From the IMG/VR virus record IMGVR_UViG_3300037264_005911, positions 1-35,679 of that record: DNA of 35,679 bases; one strand, written 5' to 3'. The position numbers and the translations under genes are program-made. This stretch comes from a virus. This document shows, piece after piece, positions 21,322 through 28,860 of the stretch. The notes under the pieces were generated by a model. It was not told where the DNA came from. It worked only from the letters and a program-made list of their open reading frames with translations, and did not search any database. Positions within the stretch are counted from its first letter, which is position 1. Each line of letters starts with the position of its first letter.

Positions 21322-21936
21322 TTAATTTATAAATTTCCAGGTTTTGCCATTTCTTATATCAGAAATTGTAGCTCTATTAACTCCATATAATTTTGATAAA
21401 TATACTATTGGGATGTTCTCATTTAATTTATTTTTAATATTCCTAACTTGCCTACCAGTTAATTTTGCAATACGAGATCTTCCCTTTTTTACCATATCAA
21501 CCATATTAAGAGTTGCATCACCCAAAAATAAATGGCGAGGATTGGTACATCGCCTATTGTCGCATTTATGAAGAACAAATAACTTATCGCGTTTTACTAT
21601 TTTTTTATGAAGCATCCAAGAAACAACATGTCCTCCTATGGAAGTAATGCGATCAAAACATTTCATACGCGTATAGCCATCAGGTCTAATAAATCCATTC
21701 CAATCCCAGCATTTATTTTTATCTTCAAATTTAATAACAAATCTTTCAAAATTACGCTTTAATCTTGCCAATATTTCTTTATCAGTAGCATTTTTCCAAT
21801 TAAATATTTTATATATACGTTTTTTATAATTACATTCATAGCAAACGCTTCTTCTTTGCTGTATTTCTTCTTTTTCTTTAATAATAATAAATTCATTAAT
21901 GTTTTTCACTACGTTACATCTTCTACATATTTTCAT
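21322..21936 (-). CDS. HNH homing endonuclease, 204 aa
   Basis: Residues about 4-35 have two CxxC pairs (CRRC...CYEC), a zinc ribbon. A central HNH core follows: GHVVSWMLHKK, then LFVLHKCDNRRCTNPRHLFLG, with the catalytic His before CDNRRC, the Asn and the final His. The C-terminal 50 residues (GRQVRNIKNKLNENIPIVYL, SKLYGVNRATISDIRNGKTW) are a helix-turn-helix of the kind that gives such enzymes DNA specificity. It stands alone between fibre genes rather than in a recognisable intron. Its codon usage is more AT-rich than that of its neighbours, as expected for a mobile gene. Confidence 0.9.
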   Translation of the reverse strand: MKICRRCNVVKNINEFIIIKEKEEIQQRRSVCYECNYKKRIYKIFNWKNATDKEILARLKRNFERFVIKFEDKNKCWDWNGFIRPDGYTRMKCFDRITSIGGHVVSWMLHKKIVKRDKLFVLHKCDNRRCTNPRHLFLGDATLNMVDMVKKGRSRIAKLTGRQVRNIKNKLNENIPIVYLSKLYGVNRATISDIRNGKTWKFIN

Positions 21937-21937
21937 A

Positions 21938-21965
21938 AGTGGGCCCTCGGTTATAAGAGCCCACT
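21938..21965. promoter_or_regulatory. Hairpin that encloses the HNH ribosome binding site
   Basis: AGTGGGC and GCCCACT form a 7-bp stem, with the GAGG that would serve as ribosome binding site in its 14-base loop, next to the HNH start codon. Folding could limit translation of the endonuclease. Homing endonuclease genes are known to use such hairpins for this; here it is an inference from the sequence. Confidence 0.45.
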
Positions 21966-22002
21966 ATAAATGAATGCTAGGTAGTTGTAAAATAAAATAA
22001 CA

Positions 22003-24606
22003 TTACGGAGTAGTTACTACTACCCAGAATGTTACGGAAACGGCGCCATTAAGCGCTGCTGCACCATTATTTTTTAATGTTATAACAGCACTACCTGCTT
22101 GTCGTTTAATGCGGGTAATTTCCATCTGTGCATCATTGGCCCCTTCATTAGATGCAGTAGCCAATATACCCGATGTCGTACTTATTTTTGCATTAGTAAG
22201 TGTTAATACAATCGTACTACCTGCTGCCGTAGTAAATCCGGTCATGGTAGCAATACCAACGTTAGCATCAATAGTAACTGCTGCAGTTGCTGCAGGTCCT
22301 GTAGCGTCAGTTGCACTAGCAACTTGTGAGGTTAGGAATCCAGTTGACATAAAATCAATTGATCCGCCACCAGTAGTTAAATCAATACCACCGGCTGCGC
22401 CTGAAGCAGTGAGAACAATGGCATTAGCTATAGATTCAGTTGAAGTAACATTAACCGATGATCCCGTTGCTATAATATCAATATCTTCACCGGCACCTGC
22501 TCCTGAAGCTAAAATATCGATACCACCAAGAGTCGATTCAACAACAATTGAGTCGGCAGCGTTTTGTGTTGAACGCAAGTTCATTTGCAAGGCAACATCA
22601 ACATCTAATCCGCCGGCAGCTGAAAGAATTCTAACAGCATCAGCAACAGCTTCGCCGCCATTGATAATAACACTACCGGCAGTAGAAGCGAGTGTAAGAT
22701 CAAAAGAAGCACCCGTTACGGTAACATTAGAAGCGGCGGCAGCATCAATAGATATTGCCCCTGTCGAATCAATAGTAATGCCACCTGTTCCAGCATCAAC
22801 ATCAATACCACCATCAGCTGCACTTGCTACAATTCTGACACTATCTGCAACTGCGGCTTGTGCAGAATCAATATTAATTTGCAATGCAGCATTAACATCA
22901 AGACCGCCAGCCGGAGCTTCTAAGTTGAGCGCATCAGCAGTTGCATTACCAGTAGCACGAAGTGTAATACCACCAAGATCAGAAAGAAGATTGATCGAAG
23001 CAACGGCAGTCGATTGATCAGCGTGAAGCTCGATGGTTTCTAAAACACCACCATTGGCATGCAATCTAATAGCTTGTGCAACATTTTCAGTTGAAGAAAC
23101 AAGTACAGAACCACCAACAGAACCAAGATTAAGATCGGCTCCAGCCCCAGTTACGGTAAAGTTAGATACAGTAGCAGCATCAAGTGAGATGCCGGCAGCA
23201 GTGTCAATAGTCATTGCACCGGCAAGAGCATTACCAATTGCAACGCCACCTGTTGAGGTGCCAGTATTAATACTCGTTGCAACGTTAATAGAATCATTAA
23301 TGAGTGTTATTGCATCAATATTAACTGTAGACAATCCATCGGCGTTTCCAAAATTGACAACTTTGGTGCCTGTGCCAGTGGATATATTTACGGTATGGGT
23401 ACCAGAAACACGGTTGCCTGAAGCAATATTTGTTGTGCCTGTACCAAGTGTTATAGAGCCCGTGTTGATATTAACTACTTTAGAAGAACCGGCAAATGTT
23501 ACACCGCCAACGCCAAGATCAAGCGTATCGGCAATAGCTGATCCGATAGCGCCACCATTGATGGTTGTAGTACGTGCAGAAGTTGGGACTACATTGCCAA
23601 GATCAAGAACAGCACAGTCAGCTTGATCGCCAATCAATACGCCATTAGATCCGGCTTGAATTTGAACCCCACCTGCAGCATCAGACGCATTAATAACTAT
23701 AGCATCAGCAACGGCTTGAGCTGCGCTTATATTTATCGATCCGGCGCTATTAACCATATCAATATCAAGGCCACCTGTTCCAGCAATAGTAAAATCAAGA
23801 CCTCCGGCAGATGTCAAGACCATAGAGTTGGCAATAACTTCGCCCGAAGTGATATTTACTGAGCCTGCCGTATTAACAATATCAATATCTTCAGCGGCGG
23901 CACCGGCGGCAAGAATATCAATACCACCAGCAGATGCGGAAAGAACTATCGCATCAGCAGTATTTCTACTTGAAGCAATATTAACTTGTAGGGCACCGTC
24001 AATATCAACACCGCCAGCAGATGCCGTTATATTAATTGCGTCTGCAGAGGCAAGACCTGCATCAAGCGTTATACCACCCGCAACAGAATTTAAATCTAAA
24101 GAATCAACTGCCGTACCTTGTGAAACAGTCAATTGCAATGTTTCTACTACACCGCCGTTTGTTTGTAAGAGTATAGAAGGATCTAAATTAGCCGTTGATA
24201 CAAAATCAATAAGTGCTGCACTGGTTAAATCAAGATCACCGGTAATTGTAGTAACACCACCAACAGTAAGGTCGCCAGCAATGGTTGCATTACCCGTAGC
24301 AATATTAAAATTACCTAGTGCAATATTAATATCACCGGCAGTAACATCAATATCACCAGGATTAACCGTAACACCAGTAAACAGACCGACACCAGAAGCG
24401 GGACTTGTTGTCCATACGGCGGTTCCTGCCGTAATGGCAGCAAGTATATATACAGATTGTGCAGTAGTATCAACCCAGGTTGTTCCCAATTCTGCCAAGT
24501 CGCGTGTTCCGGGAGCGCGAACGCTAATAATAGGTAATGGCGGCATTTGGAGAAGATTGTCCCCAAGGCCATAAGCATATTGTGTAGCTAGACGATTAAC
24601 GGGCAT
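22003..24606 (-). CDS. Large repetitive tail fibre, 867 aa
   Basis: The N-terminal anchor (residues about 20-75; RAPGTRDLAELGTTWVDTTA, QSVYILAAITAGTAVW) resembles the first part of the S74 fibre. Residues about 90-770 are low-complexity strands alternating GGIDI/GGLDV with INIxSxQxxADSI and NVTVTGAxxDL, a regular beta-helix shaft rich in Ala, Ile, Asp and Gly. The C terminus (TGFTTAAGSTIVLTLTNAKI, GANDAQMEITRI) looks like a compact beta tip. It is the longest protein of the genome and opens the fibre transcript. There is no S74 domain. A fibre or spike shaft is likely. Confidence 0.82.
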   Translation of the reverse strand: MPVNRLATQYAYGLGDNLLQMPPLPIISVRAPGTRDLAELGTTWVDTTAQSVYILAAITAGTAVWTTSPASGVGLFTGVTVNPGDIDVTAGDINIALGNFNIATGNATIAGDLTVGGVTTITGDLDLTSAALIDFVSTANLDPSILLQTNGGVVETLQLTVSQGTAVDSLDLNSVAGGITLDAGLASADAINITASAGGVDIDGALQVNIASSRNTADAIVLSASAGGIDILAAGAAAEDIDIVNTAGSVNITSGEVIANSMVLTSAGGLDFTIAGTGGLDIDMVNSAGSINISAAQAVADAIVINASDAAGGVQIQAGSNGVLIGDQADCAVLDLGNVVPTSARTTTINGGAIGSAIADTLDLGVGGVTFAGSSKVVNINTGSITLGTGTTNIASGNRVSGTHTVNISTGTGTKVVNFGNADGLSTVNIDAITLINDSINVATSINTGTSTGGVAIGNALAGAMTIDTAAGISLDAATVSNFTVTGAGADLNLGSVGGSVLVSSTENVAQAIRLHANGGVLETIELHADQSTAVASINLLSDLGGITLRATGNATADALNLEAPAGGLDVNAALQINIDSAQAAVADSVRIVASAADGGIDVDAGTGGITIDSTGAISIDAAAASNVTVTGASFDLTLASTAGSVIINGGEAVADAVRILSAAGGLDVDVALQMNLRSTQNAADSIVVESTLGGIDILASGAGAGEDIDIIATGSSVNVTSTESIANAIVLTASGAAGGIDLTTGGGSIDFMSTGFLTSQVASATDATGPAATAAVTIDANVGIATMTGFTTAAGSTIVLTLTNAKISTTSGILATASNEGANDAQMEITRIKRQAGSAVITLKNNGAAALNGAVSVTFWVVVTTP

Positions 24607-24699
24607 AGCTTTTCCTCTCTAGTAAAGTGAAAATATTTTTATCACTTATAAGAGAATCACTGTTCGCGGCAGAAAACAATGTACAAATTAAAATATTAT

Positions 24700-24727
24700 T
24701 TTACCATTTGTATATTTATGATAGAAT
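24700..24727 (+). promoter_or_regulatory. Putative promoter for the packaging block
   Basis: TTTACC, a 16-base spacer, then TAGAAT, 29 bases before the ATG of the ribbon-helix-helix gene. It fits the sigma70 pattern moderately well. Confidence 0.4.
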
Positions 24728-24756
24728 GATAAAAAACTACAAAAGAGGATTTGATC

Positions 24757-24936
24757 ATGTCAATACAACGGACACGACTTGTGGTAGAATTTCCTGAGAT
24801 ATTACACAGGCAAATACGCATATCGGCTGCTGAGGAAAATATATCATTAAAGGCTTGGCTTATTCGAGCAAGTTTAGAATATATTCGCAAAAATGAAGAA
24901 CTTAAAAATATCACCGCAAGTGACCATAATCAATAG
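24757..24936 (+). CDS. Ribbon-helix-helix DNA-binding protein, 59 aa
   Basis: The start ATG follows AAAGAGGAT; an upstream TTG in frame is less likely. Residues about 4-45 form an Arc/CopG-like ribbon-helix-helix: the strand TRLVVEF, helix A EILHRQIRISAAEEN, a turn, then helix B SLKAWLIRASLEYIRKN. Such dimers bind operators and often control their own operon. It leads the packaging genes on the plus strand. A small terminase function is another possibility. Confidence 0.75.
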   Translation: MSIQRTRLVVEFPEILHRQIRISAAEENISLKAWLIRASLEYIRKNEELKNITASDHNQ

Positions 24937-25078
24937 CAAAGAATGTTTAATCGGGATAATGCGATTGTCATGCATCGTGCCAAAGAAATATCATCGTAAA
25001 GCGCAAGCTCTATTAGACAAAGGTAAAACCGCACGAGAAGTTGAACGCTATTTCAAAAAGAGGGGTGTATGTCCATAA
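24893..25078 (+). CDS. Small helix-rich protein just before TerL, up to 61 aa
   Basis: The start is uncertain: the frame opens at an ATG inside the previous gene with no ribosome binding site, and an alternative ATG at 24959 (MRLSCIVPKKYHRKAQ) would give 39 aa. The C-terminal half (HRKAQALLDKGKTAREVERY, then FKKRGV) resembles one helix-turn-helix unit. It overlaps the terminase start by 10 nt, so it probably couples translation of TerL. It might be a minimal TerS or a regulator; neither is shown. Confidence 0.5.
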   Translation: MKNLKISPQVTIINSKECLIGIMRLSCIVPKKYHRKAQALLDKGKTAREVERYFKKRGVCP

Positions 25079-27495
25079 TCTATCTTGATAAGTTCAATCC
25101 CCGTCCCTATCAAATACCTTTATGTAAAGCATTAGAAGAGCAGGGCTATAAACGCCTTGTTGCCATATGGCCGAGGCGTTGTTTATCGGGTAAAACGCAT
25201 ATAACTATGGCCGATGGTTCCTTTAAACTTTTAAATGAACTGAAAATTGGCGATAAAATACTTTCATGGGACGGTACAAAATTCATAGAAGATACTATTA
25301 AACATATATGGTCAACAGGAATAAAACCAACCAAAATTATTTCATCTCCTTGCTTTGTTCCACTTATTGCTTCTGAAAACCATCAATTCGCAAACACTAC
25401 CTGTACAGGAACAATCGTTCATTGGGACGAATTGGGATCTATAAGAAAATATCGTCGAATTTTACAATATTCTGGAATCAAACATGGTAATGTAGAAAAC
25501 ATAAATCTAGCTTATTTTTGGGGATATATGCTCGCTGATGGATATGTATCAGGATATCAACAACCAAAATTTACCAATACCAACAAAGAAATATTAGATC
25601 ATGTTGACTATCTCGCCCAGGCATTATTTCATGTTACTGTTATATGGAGAAAAAAAGGAAATGCTTACGATTTGGGATTTTCTAATGGAACAAGGGGCGG
25701 TGGAGAAACAGAAAATCCAATTAAGGAACTATTTCAAGCTGAAAGAGTTGCAATACAAAAATGGAAGCGCAGGCTACCAAAAAGCATATGGGAATTCAAT
25801 GAGCAGTCGGTATTAGCATTTTTTGCTGCTCTTATTTCTGCTGACGGCAATATATATAGTCATAAAGAAGGATTTGTCGCTAAAGATACGAAACATGTTG
25901 TTCCTGCTGCCGCTGAAATAACATTAAGTTGCGGCTTAAATGATAATTATGCTTGGGATATATATTGGTTATTAAGAAAAATCAGTATTATGCCACAAAT
26001 ACCCTATAAAGAAAAAACCTCTAACTGGAAAATTAAAATTGCTAAACATGATTCCGTAAAAAAACTTCTTACTTATAAAGTTTATGGAAAAGAAGAAGTG
26101 CAACGAAAAGCACTTAATTTATGTTGCCAAAAAACAAAGGTTCGTGAAATATTTAATGGTTGCTATCGTGGCGGATTTACCATAGAGAATGGTGCCGATG
26201 AAGAATTGTTCGATATAGAAACAAACATAAATCATAACTTTATAGCTAATGGGTACGTAGTACATAATAGCGGGAAAGATGTTTGCGCATTTAATCTCAT
26301 GATACGAGCCGCCTTACGTCGCATAGGAGTTTATTACTATATATTTCCTACCTACTCTCAAGCACGGAAAGTTATTTGGGATAGTATTACTATAGAGGGA
26401 GAACGATTTCTGAATTACATTCCCAAAGAATTGATAGTTAACACTAATACTACTGAAATGAAAATCAATCTCATTAATGGATCACTGATACAACTTATAG
26501 GTTCAGATCATATCGATGCTTTGGTCGGAACAAACCCAATTGGGATTGTATTTTCAGAATATGCATTACAAGATCCAAGAGCATATCAATTCCTGAGACC
26601 AATATTACTTGCAAACGATGGCTGGGCAATGTTTATCAGCACTCCAAGAGGAAAATCTCATCTGTGGGAACTTTATAACGTTACGCTCAAGTCTTCTGAG
26701 TGGTTTTGCTCAAAGTTGTCCGTCGAAGATACAAAGCATATTCCCTTAGAATCAATACAAAAAGAAATAGATGAGGGGTTGATCTCGGAAGATCTTGTCC
26801 AACAAGAATACTTTTGCAGTTTTGAAATGGGAGTCGAGGGTGCTTATTATACAAAATACATAGATAAAATGCGCCTCAAAGGACAGATTGGACAGGTGCC
26901 TTATGAGCCAAACTTTAAAGTTAATACTGCATGGGATTTGGGAGTTCGAGATAGTACATGCATCATATTTTTCCAAATGATTGGACAAACAATCCGCATC
27001 ATTGATTATTATGAAAAAAACAAAGAAGGCCTAGAACACTATGTTCAAGTATTAGCTCAAAAAGGCTATGTCTACGGAAAACATATTGCTCCCCATGACA
27101 TACGTGTTAGGGAGTTTGGTTCTGGCATGACTCGCTGGGAAAAAGCCCGACAATTGGGAATAACATTTACTATTGCCCCTGACGTTTCTATCGTAGACGG
27201 TATTGAAGCCGTACGTTCGACTTTAGGAAAAGTTTGGCTTGATGAATTTCTTGCAGCTAAATTAATTAAAGCGCTAGAAAACTATCGACAAGAATATGAT
27301 CCTAAAAAAAGAATATATAAACCATTCCCTCTTCATAATGAATTTTCTCACGGTTCTGATGCAATGAGAATGTTGTGCGTAAGCCTACCCAAGATTCGCG
27401 AAGGATCTTCTCCCGAAGCACTTGAAAAGCGCTACAAAGAAGCCATGTACGGCGACGATCTACCGGGATTCTTTAATAGCAGCAACAACCATTAA
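25069..27495 (+). CDS. Terminase large subunit with an intein in its Walker A motif, 808 aa precursor
   Basis: TerL packages DNA into the head: an ATPase motor plus a nuclease. N-extein: residues 1-37, ending LVAIWPRR. Intein: residues 38-400. C-extein: 401-808, starting SGKDVCAFN. Splicing restores WPRRSGKD, the Walker A loop, giving a 445-aa TerL, a normal length. Walker B and the catalytic Glu are in GIVFSEYA (about residue 495). The nuclease acidic residues are in TAWDLGVRDS (about 621) and near the end in SHGSDAMRML. ATPase activity is impossible before splicing because the P-loop is split. It overlaps the previous gene by 10 nt. Confidence 0.93.
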   Translation: MSIIYLDKFNPRPYQIPLCKALEEQGYKRLVAIWPRRCLSGKTHITMADGSFKLLNELKIGDKILSWDGTKFIEDTIKHIWSTGIKPTKIISSPCFVPLIASENHQFANTTCTGTIVHWDELGSIRKYRRILQYSGIKHGNVENINLAYFWGYMLADGYVSGYQQPKFTNTNKEILDHVDYLAQALFHVTVIWRKKGNAYDLGFSNGTRGGGETENPIKELFQAERVAIQKWKRRLPKSIWEFNEQSVLAFFAALISADGNIYSHKEGFVAKDTKHVVPAAAEITLSCGLNDNYAWDIYWLLRKISIMPQIPYKEKTSNWKIKIAKHDSVKKLLTYKVYGKEEVQRKALNLCCQKTKVREIFNGCYRGGFTIENGADEELFDIETNINHNFIANGYVVHNSGKDVCAFNLMIRAALRRIGVYYYIFPTYSQARKVIWDSITIEGERFLNYIPKELIVNTNTTEMKINLINGSLIQLIGSDHIDALVGTNPIGIVFSEYALQDPRAYQFLRPILLANDGWAMFISTPRGKSHLWELYNVTLKSSEWFCSKLSVEDTKHIPLESIQKEIDEGLISEDLVQQEYFCSFEMGVEGAYYTKYIDKMRLKGQIGQVPYEPNFKVNTAWDLGVRDSTCIIFFQMIGQTIRIIDYYEKNKEGLEHYVQVLAQKGYVYGKHIAPHDIRVREFGSGMTRWEKARQLGITFTIAPDVSIVDGIEAVRSTLGKVWLDEFLAAKLIKALENYRQEYDPKKRIYKPFPLHNEFSHGSDAMRMLCVSLPKIREGSSPEALEKRYKEAMYGDDLPGFFNSSNNH
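25180..26268 (+). mobile_element. Intein with LAGLIDADG homing endonuclease in TerL, 363 aa
   Basis: First residue Cys (CLSGKTHITMADGSFKLL, block A). Block B has SENHQF with the conserved His. Two LAGLIDADG helices follow: WGYMLADGYV (precursor residues about 151-160) and AALISADGNI (about 250-260). Block F is FDIETNINHNFIANG, and block G is YVVHN, followed by Ser as the first C-extein residue. All splicing residues (C1, block B His, penultimate His, terminal Asn, +1 Ser) are present, so it should be active. The start (CLSGKT) imitates the P-loop it interrupts. Confidence 0.92.
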
Positions 27496-27598
27496 AAAAA
27501 ACTGCATTGCCTTGTCTTTCTGCCCCTGGTTTTAGCTCTTATTATTTCGTAGGCTTTATCGACTACCAAGGAACAGCTTTAAGCAGGAAAGGAGAGGC

Positions 27599-27667
27599 AT
27601 GTTATTTGCATTACTCTATTATTGGTCATTTAAGAAACATAAAAGATCATTTTGGATGCGTTATTAA
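27599..27667 (+). CDS. Possible 22-aa membrane peptide after TerL
   Basis: ATG lies directly after AAAGGAGAGGC, a near-ideal ribosome binding site. The peptide MLFALLYYWSFKKHKRSFWM ends RY: hydrophobic, then basic. The gap between TerL and the convergent TerS-like gene (about 290 bases) otherwise holds only an ATTCCT-AAAC-AGGAAT hairpin. No homologue is known to me; the case rests on the ribosome binding site. Confidence 0.35.
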   Translation: MLFALLYYWSFKKHKRSFWMRY

Positions 27668-27783
27668 ACAACTCTTTAATAAGACGCAAAATAATCATTC
27701 GTTATTAAAGAATTCCTAAACAGGAATATTGCAGCTTTCTATTCTCGAGACAACTCTTTTTAGGGCAATAAGTAGAGGTTTAT

Positions 27784-28407
27784 CTAAAAATCATCCTCTA
27801 TATCTATAGGCTTTGGCTTCTCTATCTTTGCCTGTTCTGGCTGCTCTGATATTTTATCAATAACTATAACTTTAACCTGGTTATCTGCCTGCTCTTTATT
27901 CTTGAGTGCATGCTTCCATTCGATCATTTTCTTCCAAGATTTATCATAAATAGGTGCGGCTGCAAGAACTATTCCTGCATTCATTTCGTTAAACAAACCG
28001 CCCTTTTCTCTGCGAGAGCCGATGATATTTTTGGCTACTTCTATGGCATCCGCTAGGTATTTAGAGTTTTTAGATAACTCCCATAAATAACTTGGTGGCA
28101 TTCTCTTGTACGCAGCAAAGTCATTAAACCTGATAATATCTGGTCTTTCTACCCACTCGAGTAATTCATTGGCTAGATTTGCATAATCTTCTTCAGTCTT
28201 AGGGGATAGTCGATAAAGAGCTACGAACGGATATTTATTTGGATACAAATAATTTTCATTATTACCATTCCCACTATTTTTGTTTTCGCAATTTGAATTT
28301 AATTCCTTCTCCCATATTTTATTCTCGTCAATATTGAAGCGCGGAGCGACAGCTTGTACTTCTTCATCAGTGAGTGCATCTCTTCTTTTGCGTGGGCTAA
28401 AGGCCAT
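27784..28407 (-). CDS. Terminase-small-subunit-like protein, 207 aa
   Basis: The disordered N terminus (residues 1-55, Asn-rich) is followed by a helical core: RFNDFAAYKRMPPSYLWELS, KYLADAIEVAKNIIGSRREK and GGLFNEMNAGIVLAAAPIYD. That order (a helix-turn-helix, then an alpha pair with a GGLFN segment and a Lys-rich KSWKKMIEWKHALK) recalls the P22 gp3-type small terminase. The C terminus is acidic (DIEDDF). AAGGGAATTAC precedes the ATG, which lies within the end of the RusA gene (11-nt overlap). It is convergent with TerL. The assignment is from style; a replication-associated protein is the alternative. Confidence 0.5.
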   Translation of the reverse strand: MAFSPRKRRDALTDEEVQAVAPRFNIDENKIWEKELNSNCENKNSGNGNNENYLYPNKYPFVALYRLSPKTEEDYANLANELLEWVERPDIIRFNDFAAYKRMPPSYLWELSKNSKYLADAIEVAKNIIGSRREKGGLFNEMNAGIVLAAAPIYDKSWKKMIEWKHALKNKEQADNQVKVIVIDKISEQPEQAKIEKPKPIDIEDDF

Positions 28408-28840
28408 GTAATTCCCTTATAGTAAATTCTGTTCTTGGATTAGTAGAATACACTTTTTTGGCAGATATTGAAGCAATTAAACAATCGTCATAATATATCA
28501 CTTTTGTACACACATCCTCAACAAACTTTAAAAGATTAGAAAGATCTGGTTTATAAAAGTGTAGGCCTGACTGAGGAGTTTTAACAGCCTGTCTCATAAA
28601 AAAGGTAACGTCCATATGAATAGGCCCCTCATAAAGATCTCGTTCTCCATGTTGGTCTCTTAGTGATAAGCCAGAAATAAGCTTTTGTTTCTTTTGAGAA
28701 TCATAGACATGATAGTTCACATGCCGTGAGCGGGCGAGCGGTATCGGATCTCCCTCTATAACATAAACGACGTTGAGTTTGGATGAACGTTTATTTGGTT
28801 CTGGGGTGATTGCATCATCTAAAGTTTTTATGCGCGCCAT
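28397..28840 (-). CDS. RusA-family Holliday junction resolvase, 147 aa
   Basis: The early block EGDPIPLARSRH matches the RusA N terminus. The catalytic segment KPDLSNLLKFVEDVC, then VIYYDDCLIASISAKKVYS, carries the first Asp (KPD) and the DD pair. The second catalytic position is Ser (PDLSN) where E. coli RusA has Asp; I believe some phage members share this. RusA homologues resolve branched DNA so that it can be packaged. Order: replication protein, then RusA after 20 nt, then the TerS-like gene overlapping. Confidence 0.87.
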   Translation of the reverse strand: MARIKTLDDAITPEPNKRSSKLNVVYVIEGDPIPLARSRHVNYHVYDSQKKQKLISGLSLRDQHGERDLYEGPIHMDVTFFMRQAVKTPQSGLHFYKPDLSNLLKFVEDVCTKVIYYDDCLIASISAKKVYSTNPRTEFTIRELHGL

Positions 28841-28860
28841 GAGCCATCTCCGTTTGAATT

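Noticed and set aside
21322-21936. HNH gene as part of another group I intron in a fibre gene
   Set aside because: Its flanks are complete genes with their own starts and stops, and no P1 or P7 pairing was seen around it.
22109-24574. Long plus-strand ORFs (302, 197 and 248 codons)
   Set aside because: They are mirror frames of the repetitive 867-aa fibre gene; Ala/Pro/Ser-rich nonsense caused by its GC-richer repeats.
15453-24606. Repeats in fibre genes as CRISPR-like or tandem DNA repeats
   Set aside because: The periodicity is at protein level with diverged DNA, and lies within open reading frames.
25146-25334. Minus-strand ORF within the terminase and intein region
   Set aside because: It lies opposite the conserved N-extein and intein start; no ribosome binding site.
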